A stretch of DNA of 64,000 bases, from positions 1 to 64,000 of the forward strand of contig JAQSWV010000009.1 of assembly GCA_029266455.1 (NCBI GenBank), read 5' to 3'. A program made the position numbers and the translations under genes. The notes under the pieces were generated by a model. The model made no database searches and was not told the DNA's origin. It was given only the letters and a program-made list of their open reading frames with translations. How positions within the stretch are numbered: the stretch's first letter is position 1; each line of letters opens with the position of its first letter. Source of the stretch: Nocardioidaceae bacterium (GTDB lineage: Bacteria; Actinomycetota; Actinomycetes; Propionibacteriales; Nocardioidaceae). Shown here one piece after another: positions 50,760-59,346 of the stretch.

Positions 50760-51770
50760 ATGACGGATCTGGCCACCCAGACGGCTCTGGGCGCGGAGTC
50801 ACGCGACGACACCCCCTTGGACTCGCGGCTGGCCGACTACCGCGGCGAGCTGACCGGCTACTGCTATCGGATGCTGGGCTCCGCGTTCGACGCGGACGAC
50901 GCTGTTCAGGAGACCATGGTGCGCGCCTGGCGCGGCCTGGACCGGTTCGAGGGCCGGTCGGCGCTGCGGTCCTGGCTCTACCGGATCGCTACCAACGTCT
51001 GCCTCGACCTGCTCGCCGGCCGGCAGCGGCGGGCACGGCCCATGGACCTGTCGTCGGCGGCCTGGCAGCCGGTCGAGGCGTCGTTGGCCGCGCGCCAGCC
51101 GGAGGCCACCTGGGTCGAGCCGATCCTCGACAGCCAGGTGCTCACCTCGGCCGGTGACCCCGCCGAGCTCGCCGTGGAGCGCGAGTCGATCCGGTTGGCG
51201 TTCGTCGCCGCCCTGCAGTACCTGCCACCCCGCCAGCGCGCCGTGCTGATCCTGCGCGACGTCCTGCGCTGGAAGGCCGATGAGGTTGCCGAGCTGCTGG
51301 AGTCGTCCGTGGCGTCGGTCAACAGCGCGCTGCAGCGGGCACGGACGACTCTCGGCTCCGACCGCGTCCGCGACAACGCCAGCATCGACCCCCTCGACGA
51401 CGACGACCAGGCGCTGCTGACGCGGTACGTCGCCGCCTTCGAGAGCTATGACATCGAAGCGTTCGTGGCGCTGCTGCACGAGGACGCCACCCAGAACATG
51501 CCGCCGTTCGAGATGTGGCTGCAGGGCCGCCACGACATCGGTGCCTGGATGGTCGGGCCCGGGCACGGATGCAGGGGTTCGCGGTTGATACCTACGCGGG
51601 CCAACGGCCGGCAGGCGTTCGCCCACTACCGCCCCAGCGGGCCGGGAGGCCGGCACGAGCCGTTCGCGCTCCAGGTCCTGGAGATCGCGGACGGCAGGGT
51701 CGTCGCAATCAGCAGCTTCCTGGACACCGCGCTGTTTCCCCTGCTCGGACTTCCCGAACACCTCGACTGA
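50760..51770 (+). CDS. ECF RNA polymerase sigma factor with SnoaL-like C-terminal domain
   Basis: A 336-residue sigma-70 family factor. Region 2 (GELTGYCYRMLGSAFDADDA to LDLLAGRQR, about 27-95) and region 4 (LPPRQRAVLILRDVLRWKADEVAELL to NSALQRARTTL, about 155-205) are complete. From about 215 an SnoaL/NTF2-like domain follows (LLTRYVAAFESYDIEAFVALLHEDA), as in SigG/SigJ-type long ECF factors, where the tail can replace a separate anti-sigma factor. The R-P-E-x-T-W-V/L-E-P segment between regions is typical. ATG 50760 is 75 nt after the preceding gene. The signal is unknown. Confidence 0.9.
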   Translation: MTDLATQTALGAESRDDTPLDSRLADYRGELTGYCYRMLGSAFDADDAVQETMVRAWRGLDRFEGRSALRSWLYRIATNVCLDLLAGRQRRARPMDLSSAAWQPVEASLAARQPEATWVEPILDSQVLTSAGDPAELAVERESIRLAFVAALQYLPPRQRAVLILRDVLRWKADEVAELLESSVASVNSALQRARTTLGSDRVRDNASIDPLDDDDQALLTRYVAAFESYDIEAFVALLHEDATQNMPPFEMWLQGRHDIGAWMVGPGHGCRGSRLIPTRANGRQAFAHYRPSGPGGRHEPFALQVLEIADGRVVAISSFLDTALFPLLGLPEHLD

Positions 51771-51864
51771 TCCACTGCTCCCGCAGCCGGCTGGTCCACC
51801 ACGCGATCGGCTGCCGCGGGTCAGCGAAGCCACGCGAGCGGGTCTGACCAAGGATCATGGGCGC

Positions 51865-52212
51865 ATGACGGTGAAGCGAGTAGTGCCCGACCTGGCCACT
51901 CCCACGATGGAGGCGTCCCAGCGTTTCTACGCGGACGTGCTCGAGCTGGTGCCGGTGATGGATCAGGGCTGGATCGTGACGCTCGCGGGGAGTGCGGGTG
52001 TCGGTCAGGTCAGCCTGATGACCCACGACGCGACCGCGCCGGTCGTGCCCGCCATGTCGATCGAGGTCGACGACGTCGACGCGGCGTACGCGGCGGCGGT
52101 CGCCACGGGTGCCGAGATCGTCCACCCGCTGACCGACGAGCCGTGGGGGGTGCGGAGGTTCTTCGTGCGTGACCCCGCCGGGCACGTGGTGAACGTGCTG
52201 GCCCACGACTGA
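51865..52212 (+). CDS. VOC family (glyoxalase/bleomycin-resistance fold) protein
   Basis: A 115-residue vicinal-oxygen-chelate protein with two beta-alpha-beta-beta-beta modules: VKRVVPDLATPTMEASQRFYADVLEL and SIEVDDVDAAYAAAVATGAEIVHP, ending with FVRDPAGHVVNVL, where a metal or substrate residue normally lies. Its substrate cannot be inferred. AAGGA about 11 nt upstream is the only ribosome binding site; GATCAT ends 6 nt before ATG 51865. The sigma factor gene lies 94 nt upstream. Confidence 0.85.
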   Translation: MTVKRVVPDLATPTMEASQRFYADVLELVPVMDQGWIVTLAGSAGVGQVSLMTHDATAPVVPAMSIEVDDVDAAYAAAVATGAEIVHPLTDEPWGVRRFFVRDPAGHVVNVLAHD

Positions 52213-52306
52213 GCCGGCAGGGCGCTGACACCGGTTCGCCTGGAGCGGCCCGCGGCTGCACCTGGATCAGCCCCCTGATCGGAGGCTCTCCTCGCTCACC
52301 GGCGGA

Positions 52307-53077
52307 TCAGCCTCGACGGCCCCGGACCGGCGCGCCGAGCATGTACACCGCCGACCGGATCGCCGACGAGTGCCAGACATTCGTCCAGCGCGACCACTGA
52401 CGTCGCTTGTCCACGCACACCACCTGGACGTCGACGTCGACCTCGCGTGCCGGTTCGATCTGGCCGGCCAGGTTGCGCAGTGTCTGTACCCAGAACTGGT
52501 CCTCCTGCTTGTGCCCGCCCAGCATCAGGCCCATCTCGAAGATGGGGTCGGAGGCACGCATCAGCACCTGTGCCTGCGCCACCGTCTCGTCCTCGACCTC
52601 GGTCGCGCTGAACGTGATCCACCCCGCGAACATGTGTCCCTGGGGCGTCATCAGGGTGAAGGACTCCTCGTCGGCGTACAGCACCATGACGCCTGTCGAC
52701 AGCTTCATCCGGCCGGGCAGCGTCATGTTGAGCAGTGCGACCTCGCCGGGGGCGATTCCGGTCAGCGGGCCGTAGAAATTGTTGCCCTCGGGCCAGAAGT
52801 CAGGGAAGCGCTGCTTCCACGTCGCCACCAGGTCCACCGCCGACATCGTGGCCCTGGGAAGGCGCGCTTGGTACGTCTTCTGCCACATCTTCCCGAATCC
52901 CTGCACCGGCCCGGCCAGGCGTTTGCCGGTCACGTTCAGGTTGATGGCTCCCTCGGGAACCTCCGACACCCTCAGCCGCGACACCGCCTTCGCCCAGTGG
53001 GTGGCGTCACGCGCGGCAGCCTGCTGCTTCTCGACGTTCTCGACGTTCTTGACGGTGCGGTCGTCCAGCTCAGCCAT
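52307..53077 (-). CDS. Unrecognised 256-residue protein at the end of the partner-switch operon
   Basis: A soluble protein with a charged helical start (about 1-25) and a mixed alpha/beta body with GNNFYGPLTGIAPGEVALLNMTLPGRM, MVLYADEESFTLMTPQGHMFAGWI and GLMLGGHKQEDQFW. There is no signal peptide. The middle part has an SRPBCC/START-like look, but I cannot assign a family. It lies 16 nt downstream of the STAS gene in the same direction, so it is probably part of that operon. The C-terminal end is basic (RGRRG). Confidence 0.75.
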   Translation of the reverse strand: MAELDDRTVKNVENVEKQQAAARDATHWAKAVSRLRVSEVPEGAINLNVTGKRLAGPVQGFGKMWQKTYQARLPRATMSAVDLVATWKQRFPDFWPEGNNFYGPLTGIAPGEVALLNMTLPGRMKLSTGVMVLYADEESFTLMTPQGHMFAGWITFSATEVEDETVAQAQVLMRASDPIFEMGLMLGGHKQEDQFWVQTLRNLAGQIEPAREVDVDVQVVCVDKRRQWSRWTNVWHSSAIRSAVYMLGAPVRGRRG

Positions 53078-53093
53078 CGTTGTCCTCCGTCGC

Positions 53094-53444
53094 CTACATC
53101 GCGCCGGCAGCGCGGAGCGCCGCCTGCTCGGAGTCGTGGATGCCGACCGCCTCGTCGAGGCGGGTCAGCTCGAAGATCTGCCGGTAGTGGTCGGACAGGC
53201 CGTACGCCAGCAGCTGTTGCGAGTTCCGGTTGGCACGCACCAGCAGCGTCACCAGCAGCCCGATCCCCCCACTGTTCATGTACGACAGGTCCGAGAAGTT
53301 GAGCACAATGGCCTTGGCGTCGCCGGCCGAGTCGTAGGCCGTCATCAGCACCTCCTCAGAACCCGCCGTCACGTTGCCGCGAATGTCCACCACGCCGGCC
53401 GGTCCCTGCCGGCGCACGTCGAACACCGCCGTCGCCTCAGTCAT
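53094..53444 (-). CDS. STAS domain protein, anti-sigma factor antagonist 2
   Basis: A 116-residue single STAS domain. VFDVRRQGPAGVVDIRGNVT is the first strand region and LSYMNSGGIGLLVTLL carries the Ser that is normally phosphorylated in antagonists. QIFELTRLDEAVGIHDSEQAAL ends the fold. It is a diverged duplicate of the STAS protein encoded directly upstream (shared YGL-HYR-IFE-TRL pattern). ATG 53444 overlaps that gene by 4 nt (ATGA) and has GGAGAGGAG upstream. It presumably binds the HATPase part of the large phosphatase protein, or another anti-sigma factor. Confidence 0.88.
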   Translation of the reverse strand: MTEATAVFDVRRQGPAGVVDIRGNVTAGSEEVLMTAYDSAGDAKAIVLNFSDLSYMNSGGIGLLVTLLVRANRNSQQLLAYGLSDHYRQIFELTRLDEAVGIHDSEQAALRAAGAM

Positions 53445-53803
53445 GCGCTGCTCCTCTCCACGCCGAGAACGGCGCTGTCCTCGTCCGGATTGATCGCCAG
53501 GAAGTCCGCCAGCCGGGTGATCTCGAAGATCTCGCGGTAGTGCGGGGTCAAGCCGTACGCCCGGATCGGAATGGACCGGGCGCGGCCGGCGGCCAGCAGC
53601 CCGACGATCAGGGCGATGCCGGTCGAGTTGATGAAGCCCGCGCCCTCGAAGTTGAGGACGACCGCGTCGGGACGCTCGCGGGTGGCCTCCGCCCACGCGG
53701 CCTCCAGCGAGTGCTCGGCGCGTGCGTCCACGGCACCGACCACGTCGATGACGGCGACGTTGTCTCGCCGACGGACGACGATCGGCAGCTCACTGGTCGT
53801 CAT
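53441..53803 (-). CDS. STAS domain protein, anti-sigma factor antagonist 1
   Basis: A 120-residue STAS domain with VVRRRDNVAVIDVVGAVDA at the start and GAGFINSTGIALIVGLL holding Ser-Thr at the phosphorylation site. HYREIFEITRLADFLAI matches its neighbour. ATG 53803 lies after GAGGAAGG and overlaps the end of the phosphatase-kinase gene by 14 nt; GTG 53809 is a less likely start. It is part of the coupled string phosphatase/HATPase - STAS - STAS. Confidence 0.88.
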   Translation of the reverse strand: MTTSELPIVVRRRDNVAVIDVVGAVDARAEHSLEAAWAEATRERPDAVVLNFEGAGFINSTGIALIVGLLAAGRARSIPIRAYGLTPHYREIFEITRLADFLAINPDEDSAVLGVERSSA

Positions 53804-55427
53804 GATCACCTTCCTCTGGGGTCGTGCGGTCGTCGTGGAGGTACATCACCAGCTCCAGCGTGTGCAGATGCCCGTCGCTGGCCTCGTGTGCCTCGTCGAC
53901 CATGTTCTTGATCAGGAACAGGCCCCAACCGCGGGGCCGCTGCAGACCGGCAAGCTTGGCCTCGATGTCGGGCACCTCGGTCTCGCGGTCGGCCGGCGCG
54001 CCGCCGTGGTCGGTGATCTGGACGCGTACCCGGTCCGGCTCCCCCACGACCCGTACGGTCACTGGCTTGTCGGTGTCGTAGTTGTTGCCGTGCTCCATCG
54101 CGTTCATGGTGGCTTCGGCGACCGCGGTCTCGAGCCGCTTGAGATTGGCATCAGACATCCCGAGCGGCGCTACGACGCCGCTCACCTGAGCCAGCGCCAG
54201 TCGTTCGTTGCCCTCAGCGCTTGGCACCTCGAACTCGACCACCTGCTGCGGTACCGACCCACCCCCTGCTGCCATCGGGACCACGGCCCGGGCGAGGACG
54301 ACCATGGTGATGTCGTCCTCCTGCTCGGCGTCTGGCCCGGTGTGCGCGGCAAGATCGGTCAGCACGCGGTCGATCAGCTCGCCACCTCCGGGGTACGTCG
54401 CCACAGCGGCCTTCAGCCGGGGAAAGCCGAACATGTCCCCCTCAGGGTTGTGCGCCTCGACCACACCGTCGGAATGCAGCAGCAGTGAGTCGCCCGGTGC
54501 GAGAACGGTCTCCTTCTCCTCGTAGCGCATCCCCGGCATCAGGCCCAGCGGCATGCCTCGCGCCCGTAGTTCCACAGACCCGCCGGCGGTCTTCACGTAC
54601 GGCAGGTCATGGCCTGCGTTGGCGAACCGGAATCTCCCCGTGGCAGGCTCCAGGACCCCGTACAGGCACGTGACGAACATCTTCGCGGGCATGTCCGGAC
54701 ACAGGTGCTCGTTGACGCGCTCGAGCACCTCACACGGGTTGACGAGCCGTTGCGCCGACGCGCGTAGCACGCTGCGGGTGGCGGCCATCACCAGTGCGGC
54801 CGGTACACCCTTGTCGGTGACGTCACCGATGACGAATCCGAGTTGACCATCACCGAGCGGGATCACGTCGTAGAAGTCGCCCCCGACCTCTCGCGCAGGC
54901 CGGTAGTAGGCCGCGATCTGCCAGCCTGGCAGCTCGGGCAGCTGCTTGGGCAGGAAGTTCTGCTGGATCAGCCGCGCGACCTCGAGCTCCTGCTCGAACC
55001 GCTGGCGGGTCCGCGCCTCGGCCTCCTGCTGACGGACCAGCTGTCCGACCCGCAGCGCCGGTGCCGCCTGCGCCGCCAGGTTGTCGAGCAGCTTGCGGTC
55101 GTCGGTGGAGTACTCCTGCTCGGAGCGCCGAGGTCCGAGGTTGAGCACGCCGATCAGCTCGCCCTGGCTCACCAACGGCACCGCCAGCTTGACCCCGGCG
55201 GCTTTCAGGGCGGTGACGCCGGGGGAGTCGAGCTCGAGCGACTCGACGTCAACGGCACCGCTGGCACTTTGCAGGTACGCCAGGAGTGGGTCGTTCGGGG
55301 CGAAGTCGACAGGCGCCACGTCGTCGGCAGGGGCCGCCACCGGCTCCGTCGGCCGCCGCGAGGAGCGCTCGGCTGCCACCGACCGGCCGAGAAACCGGCG
55401 GCGGATGGATCCGGTGAGTGCAGTCAT
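53790..55427 (-). CDS. GAF - SpoIIE phosphatase - HATPase fusion protein
   Basis: A 545-residue protein that joins both enzymes of a partner-switch. After a charged start, a GAF domain (about 45-128, AVPLVSQGELIGVLNLGPRRSE) and a helical linker come first. The PP2C/SpoIIE domain (about 165-390) follows, with GGDFYDVIPLGDGQLGFVIGD and LLHSDGVVEA. Last is an RsbW-like HATPase (about 400-535): AVAEATMNAMEHGN is the N box, ITDHGGAP and GWGLFLIKNMVDEA the glycine boxes. It could phosphorylate and dephosphorylate the STAS proteins encoded directly downstream, with the GAF domain sensing a ligand. ATG 55427 shares ATGA with a short upstream frame. No sigma factor gene is adjacent. Confidence 0.92.
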   Translation of the reverse strand: MTALTGSIRRRFLGRSVAAERSSRRPTEPVAAPADDVAPVDFAPNDPLLAYLQSASGAVDVESLELDSPGVTALKAAGVKLAVPLVSQGELIGVLNLGPRRSEQEYSTDDRKLLDNLAAQAAPALRVGQLVRQQEAEARTRQRFEQELEVARLIQQNFLPKQLPELPGWQIAAYYRPAREVGGDFYDVIPLGDGQLGFVIGDVTDKGVPAALVMAATRSVLRASAQRLVNPCEVLERVNEHLCPDMPAKMFVTCLYGVLEPATGRFRFANAGHDLPYVKTAGGSVELRARGMPLGLMPGMRYEEKETVLAPGDSLLLHSDGVVEAHNPEGDMFGFPRLKAAVATYPGGGELIDRVLTDLAAHTGPDAEQEDDITMVVLARAVVPMAAGGGSVPQQVVEFEVPSAEGNERLALAQVSGVVAPLGMSDANLKRLETAVAEATMNAMEHGNNYDTDKPVTVRVVGEPDRVRVQITDHGGAPADRETEVPDIEAKLAGLQRPRGWGLFLIKNMVDEAHEASDGHLHTLELVMYLHDDRTTPEEGDHDDQ

Positions 55428-55579
55428 TGTGCTGCCTTTCTAGTCGCGCGACGTCCACCCATCGTTACGGCGCATGGGCGGTACCGGCGTCCTCGGCCTC
55501 CAGGATGGCCGTCAGCGTGGCGCAGCTCGACGTCCTCGATCGGGCGCTCGATCACCACGGTGTGCTCGAACGTGGTCAT
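55424..55579 (-). CDS. 51-codon frame coupled to the phosphatase gene; SRPBCC-like start
   Basis: ATG 55579 has a strong GGAGGAG about 5 nt upstream, and the frame ends in TGA overlapping the ATG of the phosphatase gene (ATGA). The first 17 residues, MTTFEHTVVIERPIEDV, look like the start of an SRPBCC (polyketide cyclase-like) protein, but the rest (ELRHADGHPGGRGRRYRP and onward) does not fit that fold. The simplest reading is a gene remnant whose translation start now couples to the next gene; a leader peptide is the alternative. Confidence 0.5.
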   Translation of the reverse strand: MTTFEHTVVIERPIEDVELRHADGHPGGRGRRYRPCAVTMGGRRATRKAAQ

Positions 55580-55640
55580 CTCGTCTCCTCCATGCCTCGT
55601 GGACCTGGAGGACATCCTCGACCTCGACGTCCGCACATCG

Positions 55641-56882
55641 TCACGGCCGGAGCCAGACGGTGACGTGGACCGGCTGCACCGTCTCGGACACCACCCCGCG
55701 CAGGTCGGCGCTCACCGACGCGAGGTCGACCTGGTCGCGCAGCCGGGCGGTGAACGCCTCCAGCGTCCGCACGGAGTCGTAGCGGCTGCGGAAGAAGCGA
55801 CGGTCGACGCCGGCCTGAATGCGCGCACGCGCCGGCCGGAACAACGCGGCGACCGCCAGCGTCGACCCGGCGACGGCAAGGTCGGACTGGTCGGTGAACG
55901 GGTTGAGCACCAGTTGCAGGGACAGGACCGACCCGAGGTACGCGGCGGCGAGGGTGACGGTGAGTGAGCCGTAGACCAGGGCGCGGTTGATGACCCGGTC
56001 CAGGTCGTACAGCTGGTAGCGCAGGATGGCTATGCCGATCGCAACCGGCAGGAGCACGAACGACAGGAGCCGCACCGTGTCGAGCACCTTGAGCCACGCG
56101 GGCTGCGGGTCGGACGACAAGGCTGCCGCCAGCTCGGTGGCGGCAATGGACAGTACGAGCAGGGACGCCTGCACGGTTCCCGCGGCGGCGAGCCACTTCA
56201 GCTGCAGGCGCTCCAGGCCGTGGGCGCGACGCAGGCGACGCACCAGGGCGACCGCGCACGCAACCACGCAGATCCACAGCAGCGTGATGAAGAAGGCCAG
56301 CGAGACATCGATCACCGGCGCTGCTGACTCCAGGCCCAGCGGGTTGTCCTGGTCGGGCAGGACGGTCAGCGTGAGCCGCCCGGGTGACAGGTCTGCCAGC
56401 ACCGTGACCGCAATGATCGACACGGCGGACACCCAGGCCACCGAGCGCCAACGTTGCGAGGGCAGGTGACCGTCCGGGTAGAGCAGCAGCAGGAGCGTCC
56501 CTGCCAGGCCGATCCCGGGAGCCCAGCTGCCCTCGCCGATCGCCGCTGCCACGTCCGGTCGCGGCAGACGTCCGGACCCCAGCAACAGGCTCAGCCGGAC
56601 ATAGTTCTCGGTGAGTCCGCTGAGGCCCCACCCGAAGCCGATGCCTACCAGTAACCAGCCGATGGTGTTGCGTGGCTGGTGTCGCAGGATCAGCAGACCG
56701 GTGAGAGGGAAGGTCCAGATGATGCCGGCCCAAAGAACCGCCCGGACGGTCTCACTGGTCGGCGGGGATGCTGCACCGGACGGCTCGACGAACAGCAGTG
56801 GCACCTGGACGGCGATGACCAAGGACAGGAACCACCAGCCCGCCCAGGCCAGCCGTCGCAGAGCGTGATCCGACAGTGTCAC
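55641..56882 (-). CDS. Multi-TM sensor-like protein without output domain, paralogue 5
   Basis: A 413-residue membrane protein with about nine hydrophobic segments and a short cytoplasmic tail. Shared array features are FPLTGLLILRHQPRNTIGWLLVGIG, LLLYPDGHLPSQRW, LRYQLYDLDRVINRALVYGSLTV, SDLAVAGSTLAVAALFRPARARIQ and VDRRFFRSRYDSVRTLEAF, ending at HVTVWLRP. In ComP-like histidine kinases a similar TM block and linker lead into GAF or kinase domains; here the protein stops at that point. GTG 56882 overlaps the previous gene by GTGA. It is the last of five tandem copies, 61 nt before the short coupled frame. Confidence 0.8.
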   Translation of the reverse strand: MTLSDHALRRLAWAGWWFLSLVIAVQVPLLFVEPSGAASPPTSETVRAVLWAGIIWTFPLTGLLILRHQPRNTIGWLLVGIGFGWGLSGLTENYVRLSLLLGSGRLPRPDVAAAIGEGSWAPGIGLAGTLLLLLYPDGHLPSQRWRSVAWVSAVSIIAVTVLADLSPGRLTLTVLPDQDNPLGLESAAPVIDVSLAFFITLLWICVVACAVALVRRLRRAHGLERLQLKWLAAAGTVQASLLVLSIAATELAAALSSDPQPAWLKVLDTVRLLSFVLLPVAIGIAILRYQLYDLDRVINRALVYGSLTVTLAAAYLGSVLSLQLVLNPFTDQSDLAVAGSTLAVAALFRPARARIQAGVDRRFFRSRYDSVRTLEAFTARLRDQVDLASVSADLRGVVSETVQPVHVTVWLRP

Positions 56883-58102
56883 GGCGTGCTCCGGAGCCAG
56901 AGCGAGACATGGGTGGGTTGAACCGTCTGCTTGACCGCAGTCCGCAGCTCGTGTCCGACGGATTCCAGATCGACCTCGTGGCGCAGCCGGCCAGCGAAGG
57001 CGTCCAGGGCCAGGGCCGCGTCGTAGCGCTGGCGATAGAAGCGCCTGTCGACGAGGCCCTGGATCTGTGCACGGATCGGCCTGAACAAGGCCGCGACCGC
57101 GAGCGTGGACCCGGCCACCGCGAGGTCGGACTCGTCGGTCAGCGGGCTGAGGACCAGCTGGAGCAGCAGCACCGAGCCGAGGTACACGACTGCCAGAGAG
57201 ACGGTGAGCGAGCCATACACCAACGCGCGGTTGATGACGACGTCGATGCTGTAGAGGCCGTGCCGAAGGATGGCAATCCCGATGGAGATCGGCAGCATGG
57301 CCCACAGGAGGAAGGACACCTGGTCGAGCACGAGCATCCAGGCGGGTTCGCGACCGGCGGGCGCGGCCACCGCCGACGTGACGATGCTGACCAGGAACAC
57401 GGAGGCCACCACCGCACCAGCTGTGGCCAGCCATTTCAGCTGTTGGCGCTCGACGCCGCGCGAGCGCCGGAAGCGGCGTACGAGGCCGACGGCGCACGCC
57501 ACGAAGCACGACGCGAACAACGGCAGCAGGACGAGCAACGCGGCCTCGAGGACCGGCTGCGCCGACTCGACGGCGAGCGGGTTCGTCAGGCCAGGTGTCG
57601 GCGCCTCGATCAACTCGCCCGGGGACAGGTAGAGGACGATGGTCAAGGTGAGGATCGTCGCTCCTGACAGCCACGCCACCGGTCGCCACCTGGGTGAGGG
57701 CAGGTGCCCGTCGGGGTACAGGAGGATCAAGAACGTGCCCATCAGACCCAGCGCCGGAGCCCAGATGCCGCTGGCGACCAGTGCGCCCACTGCCGGGCCG
57801 GGCAGTGATCCGGGGTTCACCAGCAGCCCGTAGGTGGCGTAGTTGTCGCCGAGCCCTCCCAGGCCCCAGACGAATCCGATACCCACGAGCAGCCAGCCGA
57901 CGGTGTTGCCTGGTTGGCGGCGCAGGATCAGCAAGCCGGTGAGCGGAAAGGCGGAGAGGACGACGAGGAAGCTCAGATCGGCGCTCAGCGACCTCGTAGT
58001 GCCGTCGAAGAATGACAGGAGTGCGGCGAGGGCGAACATGGCAGCGAAGAACCACCAGGCGGCCCAGGCGAGTCGTCGAAGCGCCGCATCCGACATCGCC
58101 AT
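56879..58102 (-). CDS. Multi-TM sensor-like protein without output domain, paralogue 4
   Basis: A 407-residue homologue with the same nine-TM layout, GLYSIDVVINRALVYGSLTV, SDLAVAGSTLAVAALFRP and VDRRFYRQRYDAALALDAF, ending HVSLWLRSTP. ATG 58102 shares one base with the upstream TGA (TGATG); ATG 58096 (MSDAALRRLAW) is also possible. The 3' end overlaps the next gene by GTGA, so translation runs through the array. There is no kinase, cyclase or HD output domain. It could sense a membrane signal and hand it on by protein contact, which is inference. Confidence 0.8.
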   Translation of the reverse strand: MAMSDAALRRLAWAAWWFFAAMFALAALLSFFDGTTRSLSADLSFLVVLSAFPLTGLLILRRQPGNTVGWLLVGIGFVWGLGGLGDNYATYGLLVNPGSLPGPAVGALVASGIWAPALGLMGTFLILLYPDGHLPSPRWRPVAWLSGATILTLTIVLYLSPGELIEAPTPGLTNPLAVESAQPVLEAALLVLLPLFASCFVACAVGLVRRFRRSRGVERQQLKWLATAGAVVASVFLVSIVTSAVAAPAGREPAWMLVLDQVSFLLWAMLPISIGIAILRHGLYSIDVVINRALVYGSLTVSLAVVYLGSVLLLQLVLSPLTDESDLAVAGSTLAVAALFRPIRAQIQGLVDRRFYRQRYDAALALDAFAGRLRHEVDLESVGHELRTAVKQTVQPTHVSLWLRSTP

Positions 58103-59346
58103 CACCGCCGCAGCCACAACGAGAGGTGAACCGGCTGTACGGTCTCGCGCACGGCTGTGCGCAGATCGTCACCGACCGCATCCAGGTCCACCTGGTGTCG
58201 CAGCTGGTCGACGAAGGCGTCCAGCGTCAGGGAGGCGTCGTATCGACTGCGGTAGAAGCGCCGGTCGACGCCTGCCTGAATCCGTGCGCGCGCCGGGCGG
58301 AACAGTGCGGCGACGGCGAGCGTGGATCCGGCGACGGCCAGGTCGGACTGGCTGGTGACCGGCTCGAGCACGAGCTGCAGCAGCAGCACCAAGGCGAGGT
58401 AGACAGCCGCGAGAGCGGCGGTGAGCGAGCCGTAGACCAACGCGCGATTGATGACGACGTCGACGTCGTACAGCCGGTGCTGCAGGATGGCGACTCCGAT
58501 CGCGACGGGCAGGAGCACGAACGCCGGCGTCGACACCGTTTGCAGCACGGTGACCCAGCCGGGTGTGGGCGACGTTGCCGGGGTGAGGATGGTCGCGATG
58601 ATGGTGACGAGGAAGACGGTGGCCACCGCCGCGCCCGCTGTCGCAAGCCACTTCAGCTGCTCGCGCTCGATGCCGCGCGAGTGACGGAAGCGGCTGAACA
58701 GGCCGACAGCGCAGGCGACGATGCACAGTGCGAACAGGGGCAGCAGGACCGCCAGCGCAACCTCGAGCACGGGCGCCGCCCACTCCTGCGCGAGCGGGTT
58801 GGCCAACGTGGGCACCGGGCTCTCCTCGAGTCGACCGGGGCTCAAGGCGACAGCGACCGGCAGCAGCACGATCGTCACCGCGCACAGCCACGCCACCGGT
58901 CGCCATGCTCGGGACGGCAGGTGTCCGTCAGGGAAGAGCAGGATGAGGAACGTCCCCATGAGCCCGATCCCCGGTGCCCAGATGCCTTCGTTGAGAGCAG
59001 CCACCACATCGGCCCCCGGTAAGCTTCCGGGGTCCTCGACCAGGCCGTACCTGGCGTAGTTGTGGGCAAGAGCGCCGAGCCCCCACACCAGCCCGACGGC
59101 CTGCAACAGCCAGCCGATGGTGTTGCGCGGCAGGCGCCGCAGGATGAGCAGGCCGGTCAACGGGAAGGCCAGCACCATCACCACGAACGCCACGTCGGCG
59201 GCGCTCCCCTGGACGCCACCCCATGACTCCGCTGAGCGTGAGTTCTCGGTGAGTGCGAGCGGCAGGTCCACGGCGACCAACGCGAGGAAGAACCACCACA
59301 GCGCCCAGGCCAGTCGGCGTAGCGTCTGGTCCGATACCGAGATCAC
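58102..59346 (-). CDS. Multi-TM sensor-like protein without output domain, paralogue 3
   Basis: A 414-residue member of the same array. After the first hydrophobic segment come SWGGVQGSAADVAFVVMVLAF, LLQAVGLVWGLGALAHNYARYGL, LLFPDGHLPSRAW, RFRHSRGIEREQLKWLATAG, LYDVDVVINRALVYGSLTAA and VDRRFYRSRYDASLTLDAF, ending HLSLWLRR. GTG 59346 shares GTGA with the upstream stop. The LFPDGHLPS and ERxQLKW loops are conserved in all copies and face the same side as the tail if the topology is regular. Confidence 0.8.
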   Translation of the reverse strand: MISVSDQTLRRLAWALWWFFLALVAVDLPLALTENSRSAESWGGVQGSAADVAFVVMVLAFPLTGLLILRRLPRNTIGWLLQAVGLVWGLGALAHNYARYGLVEDPGSLPGADVVAALNEGIWAPGIGLMGTFLILLFPDGHLPSRAWRPVAWLCAVTIVLLPVAVALSPGRLEESPVPTLANPLAQEWAAPVLEVALAVLLPLFALCIVACAVGLFSRFRHSRGIEREQLKWLATAGAAVATVFLVTIIATILTPATSPTPGWVTVLQTVSTPAFVLLPVAIGVAILQHRLYDVDVVINRALVYGSLTAALAAVYLALVLLLQLVLEPVTSQSDLAVAGSTLAVAALFRPARARIQAGVDRRFYRSRYDASLTLDAFVDQLRHQVDLDAVGDDLRTAVRETVQPVHLSLWLRR

